This document shows positions 32,950-42,618 of a DNA stretch of 64,000 nucleotides, piece after piece. A program made the translations under genes and the position numbers. The stretch comes from Streptomyces olivoverticillatus (GTDB lineage Bacteria; Actinomycetota; Actinomycetes; Streptomycetales; Streptomycetaceae), in assembly GCF_014203555.1 (NCBI RefSeq), contig NZ_JACHJH010000001.1, positions 668,013 to 732,012 of the forward strand, in the 5' to 3' direction. Position 1 is the first letter of the stretch; each line of letters begins with the position of its first letter. The notes under the pieces are model-generated. The model was not told where the DNA came from. It saw nothing but the letters and a program-made list of their open reading frames with translations, and did no database searches.

Positions 32950-33714
32950 ATGCCGCAGTCCGTGGACCGCGCCCTGGACGTCCTGGACGCCGTCGCCGAG
33001 GCCGACGGGCCCGTACCCGCCAAGGCGCTCGCCCGGCGGCTGGGCTGCGGCCTGTCCACGGTCTACGAACTGCTGGGCACCCTCACCGCCCGCGGCCACC
33101 TCGTGCGCACCCCCGCGGGCTATGCGCTGGGCTACCGGGTGCCCTCCCTGCACCACGCCTTCCAGCGGCAGATGCGGATCGCCGACGAGGTGCAGGAGCT
33201 GCTGGTGAAGACGCGCCGGGCGGCCGGGGTGGACACGTACTTCAGCACCTACCGGGACGGCGAGATCGCCGTGGTCGCCGGAGCGTCCGCCTCCCACCCG
33301 GCCACCGGCGGCTTCTCCGTGGGCCGGAACGCCATCCCGCACGCCACCGCGCACGGCAAGGTGCTGCTGGCGGGGCTGCCCCGGGCCGCCCGGCTGCGGC
33401 ACCTGGCGACGAGCGGGATGCGGGCGGTGACGGCGCGCACGATCACCTCGCCGGAGCAGCTGGACGAGCAGCTGCGGCGGGTGCGGCGCGAGGGCGTGGC
33501 GGTGGAGATCGAGGAGTGCGCGGCGGGGGTGGCCTGCGTGGCCGTACCGGTGCCCGGGGCGCGCGGGGGCGCACTCACGGCCGTGTCGGCGGCGCTGCCG
33601 CTCGCGGAGTTCCACCGGCGCGGGCCGCAAGTGACCCGAGCGATCCGCCATGTCGCGGCCGAAGCGGGCAAGTTCCAGGGCAAGCTCGACATCACCGGCA
33701 CTACTGACGGGTAG
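32950..33714 (+). CDS. IclR-family transcriptional regulator
   Basis: A 254-residue regulator. Winged HTH at residues 1-60 ([38 protein letters not shown]), then an IclR effector domain (about 75-240) with the [11 protein letters not shown] motif and the [13 protein letters not shown] segment. Ligands in this family are usually small acids or sugars. ATG 32950 follows AAGGAG. It is upstream of accA2 on the same strand but 305 bp away, so not obviously in one operon. Confidence 0.92.
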   Translation: MPQSVDRALDVLDAVAEADGPVPAKALARRLGCGLSTVYELLGTLTARGHLVRTPAGYALGYRVPSLHHAFQRQMRIADEVQELLVKTRRAAGVDTYFSTYRDGEIAVVAGASASHPATGGFSVGRNAIPHATAHGKVLLAGLPRAARLRHLATSGMRAVTARTITSPEQLDEQLRRVRREGVAVEIEECAAGVACVAVPVPGARGGALTAVSAALPLAEFHRRGPQVTRAIRHVAAEAGKFQGKLDITGTTDG

Positions 33715-34019
33715 ACACAGGACACGAGGGGCCCCGCGGCCCGGGCGGCACGAAAACTTTGCGTCACCCGTTCGTAGGGACTCCACAAAGATTCGGCGCC
33801 GCCACTCCCGGCCGATCACCGAGACCTTGCCCACACCGCCCGCAACCGACGCTTTGGGAATCCTCTAGGAAACCCGGCGTACCGTGGAGTATCGGGGAAC
33901 TGAAGGCCCGCACACGGCTCCCGCTTCACGCTCCGTGTGGGCAAGGTCACCCCGGAAGTCGGGTCGGCACAAGGTGTCGCCAGTACCTAAACTCACCTTG
34001 TTTTCAGGAGGGAGCCATC
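33715..34019 (+). promoter_or_regulatory. 305-bp leader region of accA2
   Basis: No gene seen. The last 40 bp before the GTG hold AAGGTG (33971-33976) and CACCTT (33994-33999) as an inverted repeat around a TAAACT -10-like box, then TTTTCAGGAGGGAG as ribosome site. The overlap of the repeat and -10 box suggests regulated initiation; the regulator is unknown. Confidence 0.35.
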
Positions 34020-35774
34020 GTGCGCAAGGTGCTCATCGCCAACCGTGGCGAAATCGCTGTCCGCGTCGCTCGTGCATGCCGGGACGCCGGGATCGGAAGT
34101 GTGGCGGTCTACGCCGACCCGGACCGCGACGCGTTGCATGTCCGCGCGGCCGACGAGGCCTACGCGCTGGGCGGTGACACCCCGGCGACGAGCTACCTCG
34201 ACGTGGCCAAGGTGCTTGCCGCAGCAGCCGAATCGGGGGCGGATGCCATCCACCCCGGCTATGGCTTCCTGTCCGAGAACGCAGACTTCGCCCAGGCCGT
34301 CATCGACGCGGGCCTGACCTGGATCGGCCCGCCGCCGCAGGCCATCCGCGACCTCGGCGACAAGGTGGCGGCCCGTCACATCGCCCAGCGCGCGGGTGCG
34401 CCGCTGGTCGCGGGCACCCCGGACCCGGTCTCCGGTGCCGAGGAGGTCGTCGCCTTCGCCGAGGAGCACGGCCTGCCCATCGCCATCAAGGCGGCCTTCG
34501 GCGGCGGCGGCCGCGGCCTCAAGGTCGCCCGCACCCTCGAAGAGGTGCCCGAGCTCTACGACTCCGCGGTGCGCGAGGCCGTGGCCGCCTTCGGCCGCGG
34601 CGAGTGCTTCGTCGAGCGCTACCTGGACCGTCCGCGGCACGTGGAGACCCAGTGCCTGGCCGACAAGCACGGCAACGTGGTCGTCGTCTCCACCCGTGAC
34701 TGCTCCCTGCAGCGACGCCACCAGAAGCTGGTGGAGGAGGCCCCGGCGCCCTTCCTCAGCGAGGCGCAGAACGCCGAGCTGTACCGCGCCTCCAAGGCGA
34801 TCCTGCGCGAGGCCGGCTACGAGGGCGCGGGCACCTGCGAGTTCCTCGTCGGCCAGGACGGCACGATCTCCTTCCTGGAGGTCAACACCCGTCTGCAGGT
34901 GGAGCACCCGGTCACCGAAGAGGTCACCGGCATCGACCTGGTCCGCGAGATGTTCCGGATCGCCGACGGCGAGGAGCTCGGCTACGACGACCCGCAGCTG
35001 CGCGGCCACTCGTTCGAGTTCCGCATCAACGGCGAGGACCCGGGCCGCAACTTCCTGCCCGCCCCCGGCACCGTGACCCGCTTCGACGCCCCGTCCGGTC
35101 CGGGCGTGCGGCTGGACGCGGGCGTGGAGTCCGGCTCCGTCATCGGCCCGGCCTGGGACTCCCTGCTGGCCAAGCTGATCGTCACCGGCGCCACCCGTGA
35201 GCAGGCGCTGCAGCGTGCGGCCCGCGCGCTCGCGGAGTTCACGGTCGAGGGCATGGCCACGGCCATCCCCTTCCACCGTGCCGTCGTCAAGGACCCGGCC
35301 TTCACCGCCGACCCGTTCAAGGTCCACACCCGGTGGATCGAGACGGAGTTCGAGAACACCATCGCCCCGTTCGCGGGCGCGGTGGGCGAGGAGGACGAGG
35401 AGGCGGCCGGCCGCGAGACCGTCGTCGTCGAGGTGGGCGGCAAGCGCCTGGAGGTCTCCCTGCCCTCCTCGCTCGGCATGACCATCGCCCGTACGGCCGC
35501 CGCGGGCGGCGCCAAGCCCAAGCGCCGGGCGGCCAAGAAGTCGGCCTCCGCCGCCTCGGGCGACGCCCTCGCCTCCCCGATGCAGGGCACGATCGTCAAG
35601 GTCGCGGTCGAGGAGGGCCAGCAGGTGGCCGAGGGCGACCTGATCGTGGTCCTGGAGGCCATGAAGATGGAGCAGCCCCTCAACGCCCACCGGGCGGGCA
35701 CGGTCAAGGGCATCACGGCCGAGGTCGGCGCCTCCGTCTCCTCCGGCGCGGTGATCTGCGAGATCAAGGACTGA
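34020..35774 (+). CDS. accA2: Acetyl/propionyl-CoA carboxylase alpha subunit (biotin carboxylase + BCCP)
   Basis: A 584-residue protein. Biotin carboxylase domain 1-450: [14 protein letters not shown], the ATP-grasp glycine loop [12 protein letters not shown] and [14 protein letters not shown]. After a basic Ala/Lys linker ([17 protein letters not shown]) comes the biotin carboxyl carrier domain with EAMKM; K549 is the biotinylated lysine. It loads CO2 onto biotin for PccB and AccB-type beta subunits. Ligase birA lies 6.4 kb upstream. GTG 34020 after CAGGAGGGAG. A hairpin terminator follows. Confidence 0.95.
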   Translation: MRKVLIANRGEIAVRVARACRDAGIGSVAVYADPDRDALHVRAADEAYALGGDTPATSYLDVAKVLAAAAESGADAIHPGYGFLSENADFAQAVIDAGLTWIGPPPQAIRDLGDKVAARHIAQRAGAPLVAGTPDPVSGAEEVVAFAEEHGLPIAIKAAFGGGGRGLKVARTLEEVPELYDSAVREAVAAFGRGECFVERYLDRPRHVETQCLADKHGNVVVVSTRDCSLQRRHQKLVEEAPAPFLSEAQNAELYRASKAILREAGYEGAGTCEFLVGQDGTISFLEVNTRLQVEHPVTEEVTGIDLVREMFRIADGEELGYDDPQLRGHSFEFRINGEDPGRNFLPAPGTVTRFDAPSGPGVRLDAGVESGSVIGPAWDSLLAKLIVTGATREQALQRAARALAEFTVEGMATAIPFHRAVVKDPAFTADPFKVHTRWIETEFENTIAPFAGAVGEEDEEAAGRETVVVEVGGKRLEVSLPSSLGMTIARTAAAGGAKPKRRAAKKSASAASGDALASPMQGTIVKVAVEEGQQVAEGDLIVVLEAMKMEQPLNAHRAGTVKGITAEVGASVSSGAVICEIKD

Positions 35775-35798
35775 CCGGCACCGACACCGTCCGTCCCC

Positions 35799-35828
35799 CG
35801 GGCCCCGGCCGCATCAGGCCGGGGCCCG
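35799..35828 (+). terminator. Hairpin terminator after accA2
   Basis: A perfect 12-bp stem (35799-35810 with 35817-35828) and a 6-nt loop, 24 nt after the stop. Confidence 0.8.
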
Positions 35829-35920
35829 TCGGCATTCATGGCCAAGGGCTCGCGGCAGCCTGGCATCCTTGACGGACGGGGACTGTGAGCCTGGGGCCAC
35901 CGAGCGGGAGGACGGACGCA

Positions 35921-36502
35921 ATGGCGACCGATGCGGCGCAGACGTCACCACGACCCATGCGCGCGGATGCGCGGCGCAACTACGAGCGGCTGCTCGTGGA
36001 GGCCCGTACGGCGTTCACCGAGCACGGCACCGACGCCTCGCTGGAGGACATCGCCAAGCGGGCGGGCGTCGGCATCGGCACCCTCTACCGGCACTTCCCC
36101 AACCGCACGGCCCTGATGAGCGCGGTGTTCCAGGGTGAGGTGGACGGCCTGCTGGCGCGCTCGCGCGAGCTGCTGGCCGCCCCCGAGCCCTGCCGCGCCC
36201 TGGTGGCGTGGCTGAGGGCCATCGTCACGCACGCCAGCACCTACCGCGGGCTCTCGCGGGCCCTGATGGCGGCGCAGAGCGACAAGGCGTCCGCGATGTC
36301 CCGGTGCAGCCTGCCGATGCGCGAGGCGGGCAGTACGCTGCTCGCCCGCGCCCAGCAGGCCGGCGCCATCCGCGAGGACGTGGACATCGCCGATCTGATG
36401 CAGCTGACCAACGCCATTTCGCTGGCGGTCGAACAGTCCCCGGACGACCCGGGGTTGGCCGACCGCCTGCTGGCCTTGACGCTGACCGGCATAAAAGCCT
36501 GA
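35921..36502 (+). CDS. TetR-family transcriptional regulator
   Basis: A 193-residue repressor. N-terminal HTH (RRNYERLLVEARTAFTEHGTDASLEDIAKRAGVGIGTLYRHFPNRTAL, about residues 18-65), where the recognition helix is VGIGTLYRHFPN; the C-terminal ligand domain matches the SbtR-type. Start ATG 35921 with GGGAGGAC about 10 nt upstream. It is downstream of accA2 with a terminator between, so separately transcribed. Ligand unknown. Confidence 0.92.
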   Translation: MATDAAQTSPRPMRADARRNYERLLVEARTAFTEHGTDASLEDIAKRAGVGIGTLYRHFPNRTALMSAVFQGEVDGLLARSRELLAAPEPCRALVAWLRAIVTHASTYRGLSRALMAAQSDKASAMSRCSLPMREAGSTLLARAQQAGAIREDVDIADLMQLTNAISLAVEQSPDDPGLADRLLALTLTGIKA

Positions 36503-36512
36503 CGGCCGGGGC

Positions 36513-37553
36513 TTAGCGCCGCCGGGGGGCCAGATCCGCCACCCGGGCCGTGGGCTGCTCGCCCAGCGACACCGCGCTGCGCAGCTGCGCGCCCGGCGGC
36601 CCGCCCTGCACCGGGCCGCCCGGCCGGTCGTGCCCGAGCGGCAGGCTTCTGCGCTGTCCGGGCAGCGGTGGCACGTCGCGGCGGCGGGCTGGGGAGACCG
36701 AATCGCCCCCGTGCGCCCCGCCGGAGGCCGGGCCCGACCCCGCTCCGGGCCCGGCGACCGAGATGTGCACGCCCTGGTCGGCCAGCGCCTGCAGTTCGGT
36801 GGCCGCACGGTCGTCGTGCGGCGGCGGATCGTCGGTGACGAGTCTGGTGATGACGTCCGTGGGCACGGTCTGGAACATGGTGTCGGTGCCCAGCTTGGTG
36901 TGGTCGGCGAGGACCACCACCTCGGCCGCGGCCTGCACCAGCGCCCGGTCCACGCTCGCGGAGAGCATGTTGGACGTGGACAGCCCGCGCTCGGCGGTCA
37001 GCCCACTGCCGGACAGGAAGGCCCGCGAGACCCGCAGCCCCTGCAGGGACTGCTCGGCCCCGCTGCCGACCAGGGCGTAGTTCGACCCCCTCAGGGTGCC
37101 GCCGGTCATGACGACCTCGACCCGGTTGGCGTGGGCCAGTGCCTGGGCGACGAGCAGGGAGTTGGTGACCACGGTGAGACCCGGTACGCGTGCGAGCCGG
37201 CGGGCCAGCTCCTGCGTGGTCGTACCGGCGCCGACGACGACGGCCTCGCCCTCTTCGACGAAGCTCGCCGCGAGATCGGCGATGGCCGTCTTCTCGGCGG
37301 TTGCTAGATGGGATTTCTGCGGGAAGCCGGACTCCCTGGTGAAACCGCCCGGCAGCACCGCACCGCCGTGCCGGCGGTCGAGCAGTCCTTCGGCCTCGAG
37401 CGCCCGCACGTCCCGCCGTACGGTCACTTCTGAGGTCTGGACGACGCGGGCGAGCTCACGGAGCGAAACCGCTCCGTTGGCCCGCACCATTTCGAGGATC
37501 AATTGACGACGTTCTGCAGCGAACACGAAACCGACAGTAACGCCAACGACCAT
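36513..37553 (-). CDS. DeoR-family transcriptional regulator with long C-terminal tail
   Basis: A 346-residue DeoR-type repressor. HTH at about 13-65: ERRQLILEMVRANGAVSLRELARVVQTSEVTVRRDVRALEAEGLL, then RRHGGAV. The sugar-phosphate sensor domain (about 85-255) holds VVVGAGTTTQELARRL and the LADHTKLG motif. The last 90 residues are an added Gly/Ser/Pro/Arg-rich tail that usual 250-residue family members lack. Ligands are typically phosphosugars, which fits the nucleoside/deoxyribose genes starting 2 kb away, but no matching operator is seen before this gene. ATG 37553; a downstream GTG is possible. Confidence 0.9.
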   Translation of the reverse strand: MVVGVTVGFVFAAERRQLILEMVRANGAVSLRELARVVQTSEVTVRRDVRALEAEGLLDRRHGGAVLPGGFTRESGFPQKSHLATAEKTAIADLAASFVEEGEAVVVGAGTTTQELARRLARVPGLTVVTNSLLVAQALAHANRVEVVMTGGTLRGSNYALVGSGAEQSLQGLRVSRAFLSGSGLTAERGLSTSNMLSASVDRALVQAAAEVVVLADHTKLGTDTMFQTVPTDVITRLVTDDPPPHDDRAATELQALADQGVHISVAGPGAGSGPASGGAHGGDSVSPARRRDVPPLPGQRRSLPLGHDRPGGPVQGGPPGAQLRSAVSLGEQPTARVADLAPRRR

Positions 37554-37621
37554 CTGTTTTCAGCAGGTTGCAGCAATTAACGGAAGTACTCCGCCCTGCG
37601 CCCCAAGAAGTGGTATAGGAA

Positions 37622-39070
37622 CTACGCCTCGCGCTGCGTCTTCCTCGTGTGCAACTGCCGTGCCACCTCGGCGATGGAGCCGGACAGCGACGGGTAGACG
37701 GTGAAGGCGTTCGCGATCTGCTCGACGGTCAGATTGTTGTCGACCGCGATCGAGATCGGATGAATGAGCTCGCTCGCCCGCGGGGAGACCACGACGCCGC
37801 CCACGACGATGCCCGTGCCCGGACGGCAGAACATCTTCACGAAGCCGTCCCGAATGCCCTGCATCTTCGCGCGCGGATTGCGCAGCAGCGGAAGCTTTAC
37901 GACACGGGCGTCTATCAACCCGCTGTCGACGTCGGCCTGGGTATAGCCGACCGTCGCAATCTCCGGATCCGTAAATACGTTCGCGGATACAGCCTTGAGA
38001 TTGAGCGGCGCCACCGCGTCACCCAGGAAGTGGTACATCGCGATGCGCCCCTGCATCGCCGCGACGGACGCCAGGGCCAGCACGCCGGTGCAGTCGCCGG
38101 CCGCGTAGACGCCCGGGGCGCTCGTCCGCGAGACGCGGTCGGTCCACACGTGCCCGGAGTCCTTGAGCCGGACCCCGGCCTCCTCCAGCCCGATCCCGGC
38201 GGTGTTCGGGATGGACCCGACCGCCATCAGGCAGTGCGTACCGGTGATGACCCGCCCGTCGGCGAGCGTCACCTCGACGCGGTCACCCACCCGCTTGGCG
38301 GACTGCGCCCGGGAGCGCGCCATGACGTTCATGCCGCGGCGCCGGAAGACGTCCTCCAGCACGGCGGCGGCGTCGGGGTCCTCACCCGGCAGCACCCGGT
38401 CCCGCGAGGACACCAGCGTCACCTTGGACCCCAGCGCCTGGTAGGCACCGGCGAACTCGGCGCCGGTCACACCGGAGCCGACCACGATGAGCTCCTCGGG
38501 GAGCTCGTCGAGGTCGTAGACCTGCGTCCAGTTCAGGATCCGCTCGCCGTCGGGCAGCGCGTCCGGGATCTCCCGCGGGTGGGCGCCCGTGGCGATCAGC
38601 ACGGCGTCGGCGACCAGCGTCTCCTCGGTACCGTCCGCCGACCGCACCACCACGTTGCGGGAGCCGTCCGCGGACCGCTGCGGCTCCAGCCGCCCGCGCC
38701 CGCGCAGCACCCGGCCGCCGGCCCGCGTCACGGAGGCGGTGATGTCGTGGGACTGCGCCAGCGCCAGCCGCTTCACACGCCGGTTGACCTTGCCCAGATC
38801 GACGCCCACCACCCCGGCGGCCTGCTCCAGCGGCGGCGTGTCGTCGGCGACGATGATCCCCAGCTCCTCGTACGAGGAGTCGAAGGTCGTCATCACCTCG
38901 GCCGTCGCAATGAGAGTCTTCGAGGGCACGCAGTCGGTCAGCACCGACGCCCCGCCCAGACCGTCGCAGTCGACGACGGTCACCTCCGCGCCGAGCTGAG
39001 CGGCGACGAGCGCCGCCTCATAGCCGCCGGGTCCGCCACCGATGATCACGATCCGAGTCACGTACTCCAT
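37622..39070 (-). CDS. NAD(P)H-quinone dehydrogenase (LpdA-type flavoprotein)
   Basis: A 482-residue member of the disulfide-reductase flavoprotein family. FAD motif GGGPGGYEAA (11-20), NAD motif VVGSGVTGAEFAGAY (about 196-210) and the second FAD motif SAPGVYAAGDC. The redox-disulfide motif is broken: canonical GGTCLNxGC reads GGASVLTDC, so the first cysteine is Ser42 and only C47 remains. It therefore cannot act as a classical dihydrolipoamide or thiol reductase. Mycobacterial LpdA (Rv3303c) shows the same loss and reduces quinones, so this is the likely activity. ATG 39070, divergent from the cyclotransferase gene. Confidence 0.9.
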   Translation of the reverse strand: MEYVTRIVIIGGGPGGYEAALVAAQLGAEVTVVDCDGLGGASVLTDCVPSKTLIATAEVMTTFDSSYEELGIIVADDTPPLEQAAGVVGVDLGKVNRRVKRLALAQSHDITASVTRAGGRVLRGRGRLEPQRSADGSRNVVVRSADGTEETLVADAVLIATGAHPREIPDALPDGERILNWTQVYDLDELPEELIVVGSGVTGAEFAGAYQALGSKVTLVSSRDRVLPGEDPDAAAVLEDVFRRRGMNVMARSRAQSAKRVGDRVEVTLADGRVITGTHCLMAVGSIPNTAGIGLEEAGVRLKDSGHVWTDRVSRTSAPGVYAAGDCTGVLALASVAAMQGRIAMYHFLGDAVAPLNLKAVSANVFTDPEIATVGYTQADVDSGLIDARVVKLPLLRNPRAKMQGIRDGFVKMFCRPGTGIVVGGVVVSPRASELIHPISIAVDNNLTVEQIANAFTVYPSLSGSIAEVARQLHTRKTQREA

Positions 39071-39234
39071 TGTTCCGCACCCATCAAAGCGACTCCTTCC
39101 GGGGCCTCACTTCGCGATCCTCACCCTGATCTGTACAAACTTTGTGCGAGTTCCGCCAAAAAGTTCCGCACGAACCTCCCTTCGAGACTGCCACCCCAAA
39201 TGCCGTCCCGCCTCACTCCCGTACCCTCGGAACC

Positions 39235-39672
39235 ATGTCGCTCTACGCCGCCTACGCCGGCAACCTCGACGCGCGGCTGATGTCCCGCCGTGCACCCCAC
39301 TCGCCGCTGCGCGGCACGGGCTGGCTGTCCGACTGGCGCCTGACCTTCGGCGGGGAGCAGATGGGCTGGGAAGGCGCGCTGGCGACGGTCGTCGAAGCAC
39401 CCCGCTCGCAGGTGTTCGTCGCCCTCTACGACATCGCTCCGATGGACGAGGACTCGATGGACCGTTGGGAGGGTGTCGGCCTGGACATCTACCGCCGCAT
39501 GCGGGTGCGGGTCCACACTCTCGACGGTGAGGAACCGGCGTGGATCTATGTGCTCAACGGCTACGAGGGCGGCCTGCCCTCCGCCCGCTACCTCGGCGAG
39601 ATCGCGGACGCGGCCGAATCGGCGGGCGCGCCGCACGACTACGTCATGGAATTGCGCAAGCGTCCTTGCTGA
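39235..39672 (+). CDS. Gamma-glutamylcyclotransferase-family protein
   Basis: A 145-residue protein of the GGCT/AIG2-like fold. The opening LYAAYAGNLD corresponds to the YGSNL motif; an acidic catalytic residue region lies in VVEAPRSQVFVALYDI and MDRWEGVG. It would form 5-oxoproline from a gamma-glutamyl compound, but family members vary in substrate and Streptomyces lacks glutathione. The mRNA is probably leaderless: TACCCT (39222-39227) is 7 nt before the ATG. Confidence 0.85.
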   Translation: MSLYAAYAGNLDARLMSRRAPHSPLRGTGWLSDWRLTFGGEQMGWEGALATVVEAPRSQVFVALYDIAPMDEDSMDRWEGVGLDIYRRMRVRVHTLDGEEPAWIYVLNGYEGGLPSARYLGEIADAAESAGAPHDYVMELRKRPC

Positions 39673-39748
39673 CGTCCTCGCCGAAAGTGACGGATCAGTA
39701 TCGTCGCAACGCACAAAGCAACAATCGGAACACCGTGAGCTGAGACAT

Positions 39749-39760
39749 CTACGCGCGTAG
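39749..39760. promoter_or_regulatory. Shared operator CTACGCGCGTAG, copy 1 (PNP promoter)
   Basis: A perfect 12-bp palindrome, preceded by GACAT. A TACCCT -10 box lies 12 nt downstream (39773-39778), 7 nt before the GTG at 39786. The same 12-mer is found before deoC and add. Confidence 0.75.
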
Positions 39761-39785
39761 GCAATAAGCGGTTACCCTCGTCCGC

Positions 39786-40607
39786 GTGAACGCATCAGTT
39801 ACTCCCGACATCCAGGCCGACCCGTACGCCGCGGCGGACGCCGCTGCCGCCCGTCTGCGCGAGCTCACGGGCGCCGAGACCCACGACGTCGCCCTGGTCA
39901 TGGGCAGCGGCTGGCTCCCCGCGACCGAGGCGCTCGGCACCCCCGAGGCCGAGTTCCCGGTCACCGAGCTCCCCGGCTTCACCGCGGCCGCCGTGGCGGG
40001 CCACGCGGGCACCGTCCGCTCGTACAAGGTCAACGACAAGCGCGCCCTGGTCTTCCTCGGCCGCACCCACTTCTACGAGGGCCGCGGCGTCGCCGCCGTC
40101 GTGCACGGCGTCCGCACCGCCGTCGCCGCCGGCTGCAAGACCGTCGTCCTGACCAACGGCTGCGGCGGCCTGCGCGACGGCATGCGCCCCGGCCAGCCGG
40201 TGCTGATCAGCGACCACATCAACATGACGGCGACCTCGCCGATCGTCGGCGCCAACTTCGTCGACCTCACCGACCTCTACTCCCAGCGCCTGCGCGAGCT
40301 GTGCAAGGAGGTCGACGCCACCCTGGAGGAGGGCGTCTACGTCCAGCTCCCCGGCCCGCACTACGAGACCCCGGCCGAGATCCGGATGGTCCGCACCCTC
40401 GGCGGCGACCTCGTCGGCATGTCCACCACGCTGGAGGCCATCGCGGCCCGCGAGGCGGGCGCCGAGGTCCTGGGCATCTCCCTGGTGACGAACCTCGCCG
40501 CGGGCATGACGGGCGAGCCCCTCAACCACGAAGAGGTCCTGCAGGCGGGCCGCGACTCCGCCACGCAGATGGGCGCCCTCCTGGCCCAGGTCCTGCCCAA
40601 GCTCTGA
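39786..40607 (+). CDS. Purine-nucleoside phosphorylase
   Basis: A 273-residue trimeric-type PNP. Phosphate-site motif VMGSGW, then GHAGTVR, then [10 protein letters not shown], the purine-pocket motif [12 protein letters not shown] (about residues 193-204) and the conserved N in SLVTNLAAG. It splits inosine, guanosine and their deoxy forms to base and (deoxy)ribose-1-phosphate, feeding the mutase and DeoC downstream. The start is a GTG right after a -10 box, so the mRNA is probably leaderless. Candidate symbol punA/xapA; not assigned. Confidence 0.95.
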   Translation: MNASVTPDIQADPYAAADAAAARLRELTGAETHDVALVMGSGWLPATEALGTPEAEFPVTELPGFTAAAVAGHAGTVRSYKVNDKRALVFLGRTHFYEGRGVAAVVHGVRTAVAAGCKTVVLTNGCGGLRDGMRPGQPVLISDHINMTATSPIVGANFVDLTDLYSQRLRELCKEVDATLEEGVYVQLPGPHYETPAEIRMVRTLGGDLVGMSTTLEAIAAREAGAEVLGISLVTNLAAGMTGEPLNHEEVLQAGRDSATQMGALLAQVLPKL

Positions 40608-40712
40608 CCCAACCCGGTCCGGCAGCCGCGCCGGGGGTGCCCAGTGCGCCTCCGGCGCGGGCTTTTGCTTTTCGCCCACCCACCCGCCCGATCGCCGTCG
40701 GCACGGCGGGAG

Positions 40713-40843
40713 GGGCCGGTGCGGGTCGGGCCCTGGCAGGGGGCGTAAGGGTTATTTGCGGCGGCATTCGGGGCACCCTCGACGGTTGACCGCATCCGCC
40801 GTAAATAATCCAGCCCCCAGAAGGGCCCGACCCGCACCGGCCC
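40713..40843. repeat. Structured inverted-repeat element A (131 bp)
   Basis: Outer arms of 22 bp are perfect inverted repeats (40713-40734 with 40822-40843). Inside is a second inverted pair with the core TTATTTGCGGCGG / CCGCCGTAAATAA. It fills much of the gap between PNP and the mutase gene. A second copy, inverted, lies at 42619-42752. No coding sequence. Confidence 0.85.
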
Positions 40844-40914
40844 AGGCCCAGGCCCCGGCCCGCCCCGGCCCCGGCCCCACCACGAACCGCACCCACCCCT
40901 CCGGAGGAGACACC

Positions 40915-42600
40915 GTGGAGCGAGACCTCATCACCCAGGCGCAGACCTGGCTGGCCGAGGACCCCGACCCCGAGACCCGTGCCGAGCTGTCCCAGCTCAT
41001 CGAGGCCCGTGACCTCACCGAACTCGCCGGTCGTTTCGCCGGCACCCTCCAGTTCGGCACCGCCGGCCTCCGCGGCGAACTCGGCGCCGGCCCCATGCGC
41101 ATGAACCGCTCCGTCGTCATCCGTGCCGCCGCCGGTCTCGCCGCGTACCTCAAGAAGCAGGGCCATTCGGGTGGCACCGTCGTCATCGGCTACGACGCCC
41201 GCTACAAGTCGGCGGACTTCGCCCGCGACACGGCCGCCGTCATGGTCGGCGCCGGCCTGAAGGCCGCGCTGCTGCCCAAGCCGCTGCCCACCCCCGTCCT
41301 CGCCTTCGCGATCCGCCACCTCGGCGCCGTCGCCGGCATCGAGGTCACCGCCAGCCACAACCCGCCGCGCGACAACGGCTACAAGGTCTACCTCGGCGAC
41401 GGCTCCCAGATCGTGCCGCCCGCCGACGCGGAGATCGCGGCCGAGATCGCGGCGATCGCGAGCCTGAACGACGTGCCGCGGCCCGACGCCGGGTGGGAGA
41501 CCCTGGGCGAGGACGCCGTCGTCGGCGCCTACCTGGAGCGCACGGACGCCGTCCTGACCGCCGGCTCCGCCCGCGACGCCCGCGTCGTCTACACGCCCAT
41601 GCACGGCGTCGGCCGCGACGTGCTGACCGCCGCGTTCGAGCGCGCCGGCTTCCCGGCGCCGACGGTCGTGGCCGCACAGGCCGACCCGGACCCGGACTTC
41701 CCGACCGTCGCCTTCCCCAACCCGGAGGAGCCGGGCGCGATGGACCTGTCCTTCGCGACGGCCCGCGACGCGGTGGCCCGTGGCGAGAGCGTCGACATCA
41801 TCATCGCCAACGACCCCGACGCGGACCGCTGCGCGGTGGCCGTGCCCGCGCCGGAGACCGTCGAGGGCTGGCGCATGCTGCGCGGCGACGAGGTGGGTGC
41901 GCTGCTGGCCGAGCACCTCGTGCACAAGGCCGCCCGCGGCACGTTCGCGACGACGATCGTCTCGTCCTCGCTGCTGTCCCGGATCGCGGCGGCCGCGGCG
42001 GGCGTTCCCTACGAGGAGACGCTGACCGGCTTCAAGTGGCTGTCCCGGGTGGACGGGATGCGCTACGCGTACGAGGAGGCGCTGGGGTACTGCGTCGACC
42101 CGGACGGGGTGCGCGACAAGGACGGCATCACGGCGGCGCTGCTGGTGGCCGAGCTGACGGCGGAGCTGAAGGAGTCCGGGCGGACGCTCAGCGACCTGCT
42201 GGACGATCTGGCGATCGAGCACGGGCTGCACGCGACGGACCAGCTGTCGGTGCGGGTGGAGGACCTGTCCCTGATCGGCGCCGCGATGCGGCAGCTGCGG
42301 GAGGCTCCGCCGGCGGTGCTGGCCGGGCTGCACGTGGTGTCCGCCGAGGACCTGTCGAAGGGGTCGGAGGCGCTGCCGCCGACGGACGGGCTGCGGTACC
42401 AGCTCGCCGGTGACGAGGCGGGGTCGGTGTCCGGGGCGCGGGTCATCGTGCGGCCCAGCGGCACGGAGCCGAAGCTGAAGTGCTACCTGGAGGTCGTGGT
42501 GCCGGTGGCTTCGGCGGTGGCGCTGGACGACGCTCGGGCTCGGGCCGCTTCCGTGCTTGCCGCGATCAAGGCGGATCTGGCTGGGGCTGCGGGTATCTGA
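40915..42600 (+). CDS. Phospho-sugar mutase (phosphopentomutase-like)
   Basis: A 561-residue alpha-D-phosphohexomutase family enzyme. The N-terminal FGTAGLRGELGAG block, the phosphoserine loop TASHNPPRDNGYK with S147, the metal loop ANDPDADR (about 300-307) and the C-terminal phosphate site RPSGTEPKLK are all present. Family members interconvert sugar-1- and 6(5)-phosphates. Between PNP and deoC it most likely turns (deoxy)ribose-1-phosphate into the 5-phosphate, so phosphopentomutase, though many are annotated as phosphomannomutase. GTG 40915 follows GGAGGAG. Bracketed by inverted repeats A and B. Confidence 0.92.
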   Translation: MERDLITQAQTWLAEDPDPETRAELSQLIEARDLTELAGRFAGTLQFGTAGLRGELGAGPMRMNRSVVIRAAAGLAAYLKKQGHSGGTVVIGYDARYKSADFARDTAAVMVGAGLKAALLPKPLPTPVLAFAIRHLGAVAGIEVTASHNPPRDNGYKVYLGDGSQIVPPADAEIAAEIAAIASLNDVPRPDAGWETLGEDAVVGAYLERTDAVLTAGSARDARVVYTPMHGVGRDVLTAAFERAGFPAPTVVAAQADPDPDFPTVAFPNPEEPGAMDLSFATARDAVARGESVDIIIANDPDADRCAVAVPAPETVEGWRMLRGDEVGALLAEHLVHKAARGTFATTIVSSSLLSRIAAAAAGVPYEETLTGFKWLSRVDGMRYAYEEALGYCVDPDGVRDKDGITAALLVAELTAELKESGRTLSDLLDDLAIEHGLHATDQLSVRVEDLSLIGAAMRQLREAPPAVLAGLHVVSAEDLSKGSEALPPTDGLRYQLAGDEAGSVSGARVIVRPSGTEPKLKCYLEVVVPVASAVALDDARARAASVLAAIKADLAGAAGI

Positions 42601-42618
42601 CGGGGTCGTTTGTGGGTC

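Noticed and set aside
39125..39150. ACAAACTTTGT as a redox (Rex-like) operator
   Set aside because: It is a perfect but short palindrome and does not fit the known Rex or NsrR consensus; chance occurrence is likely.
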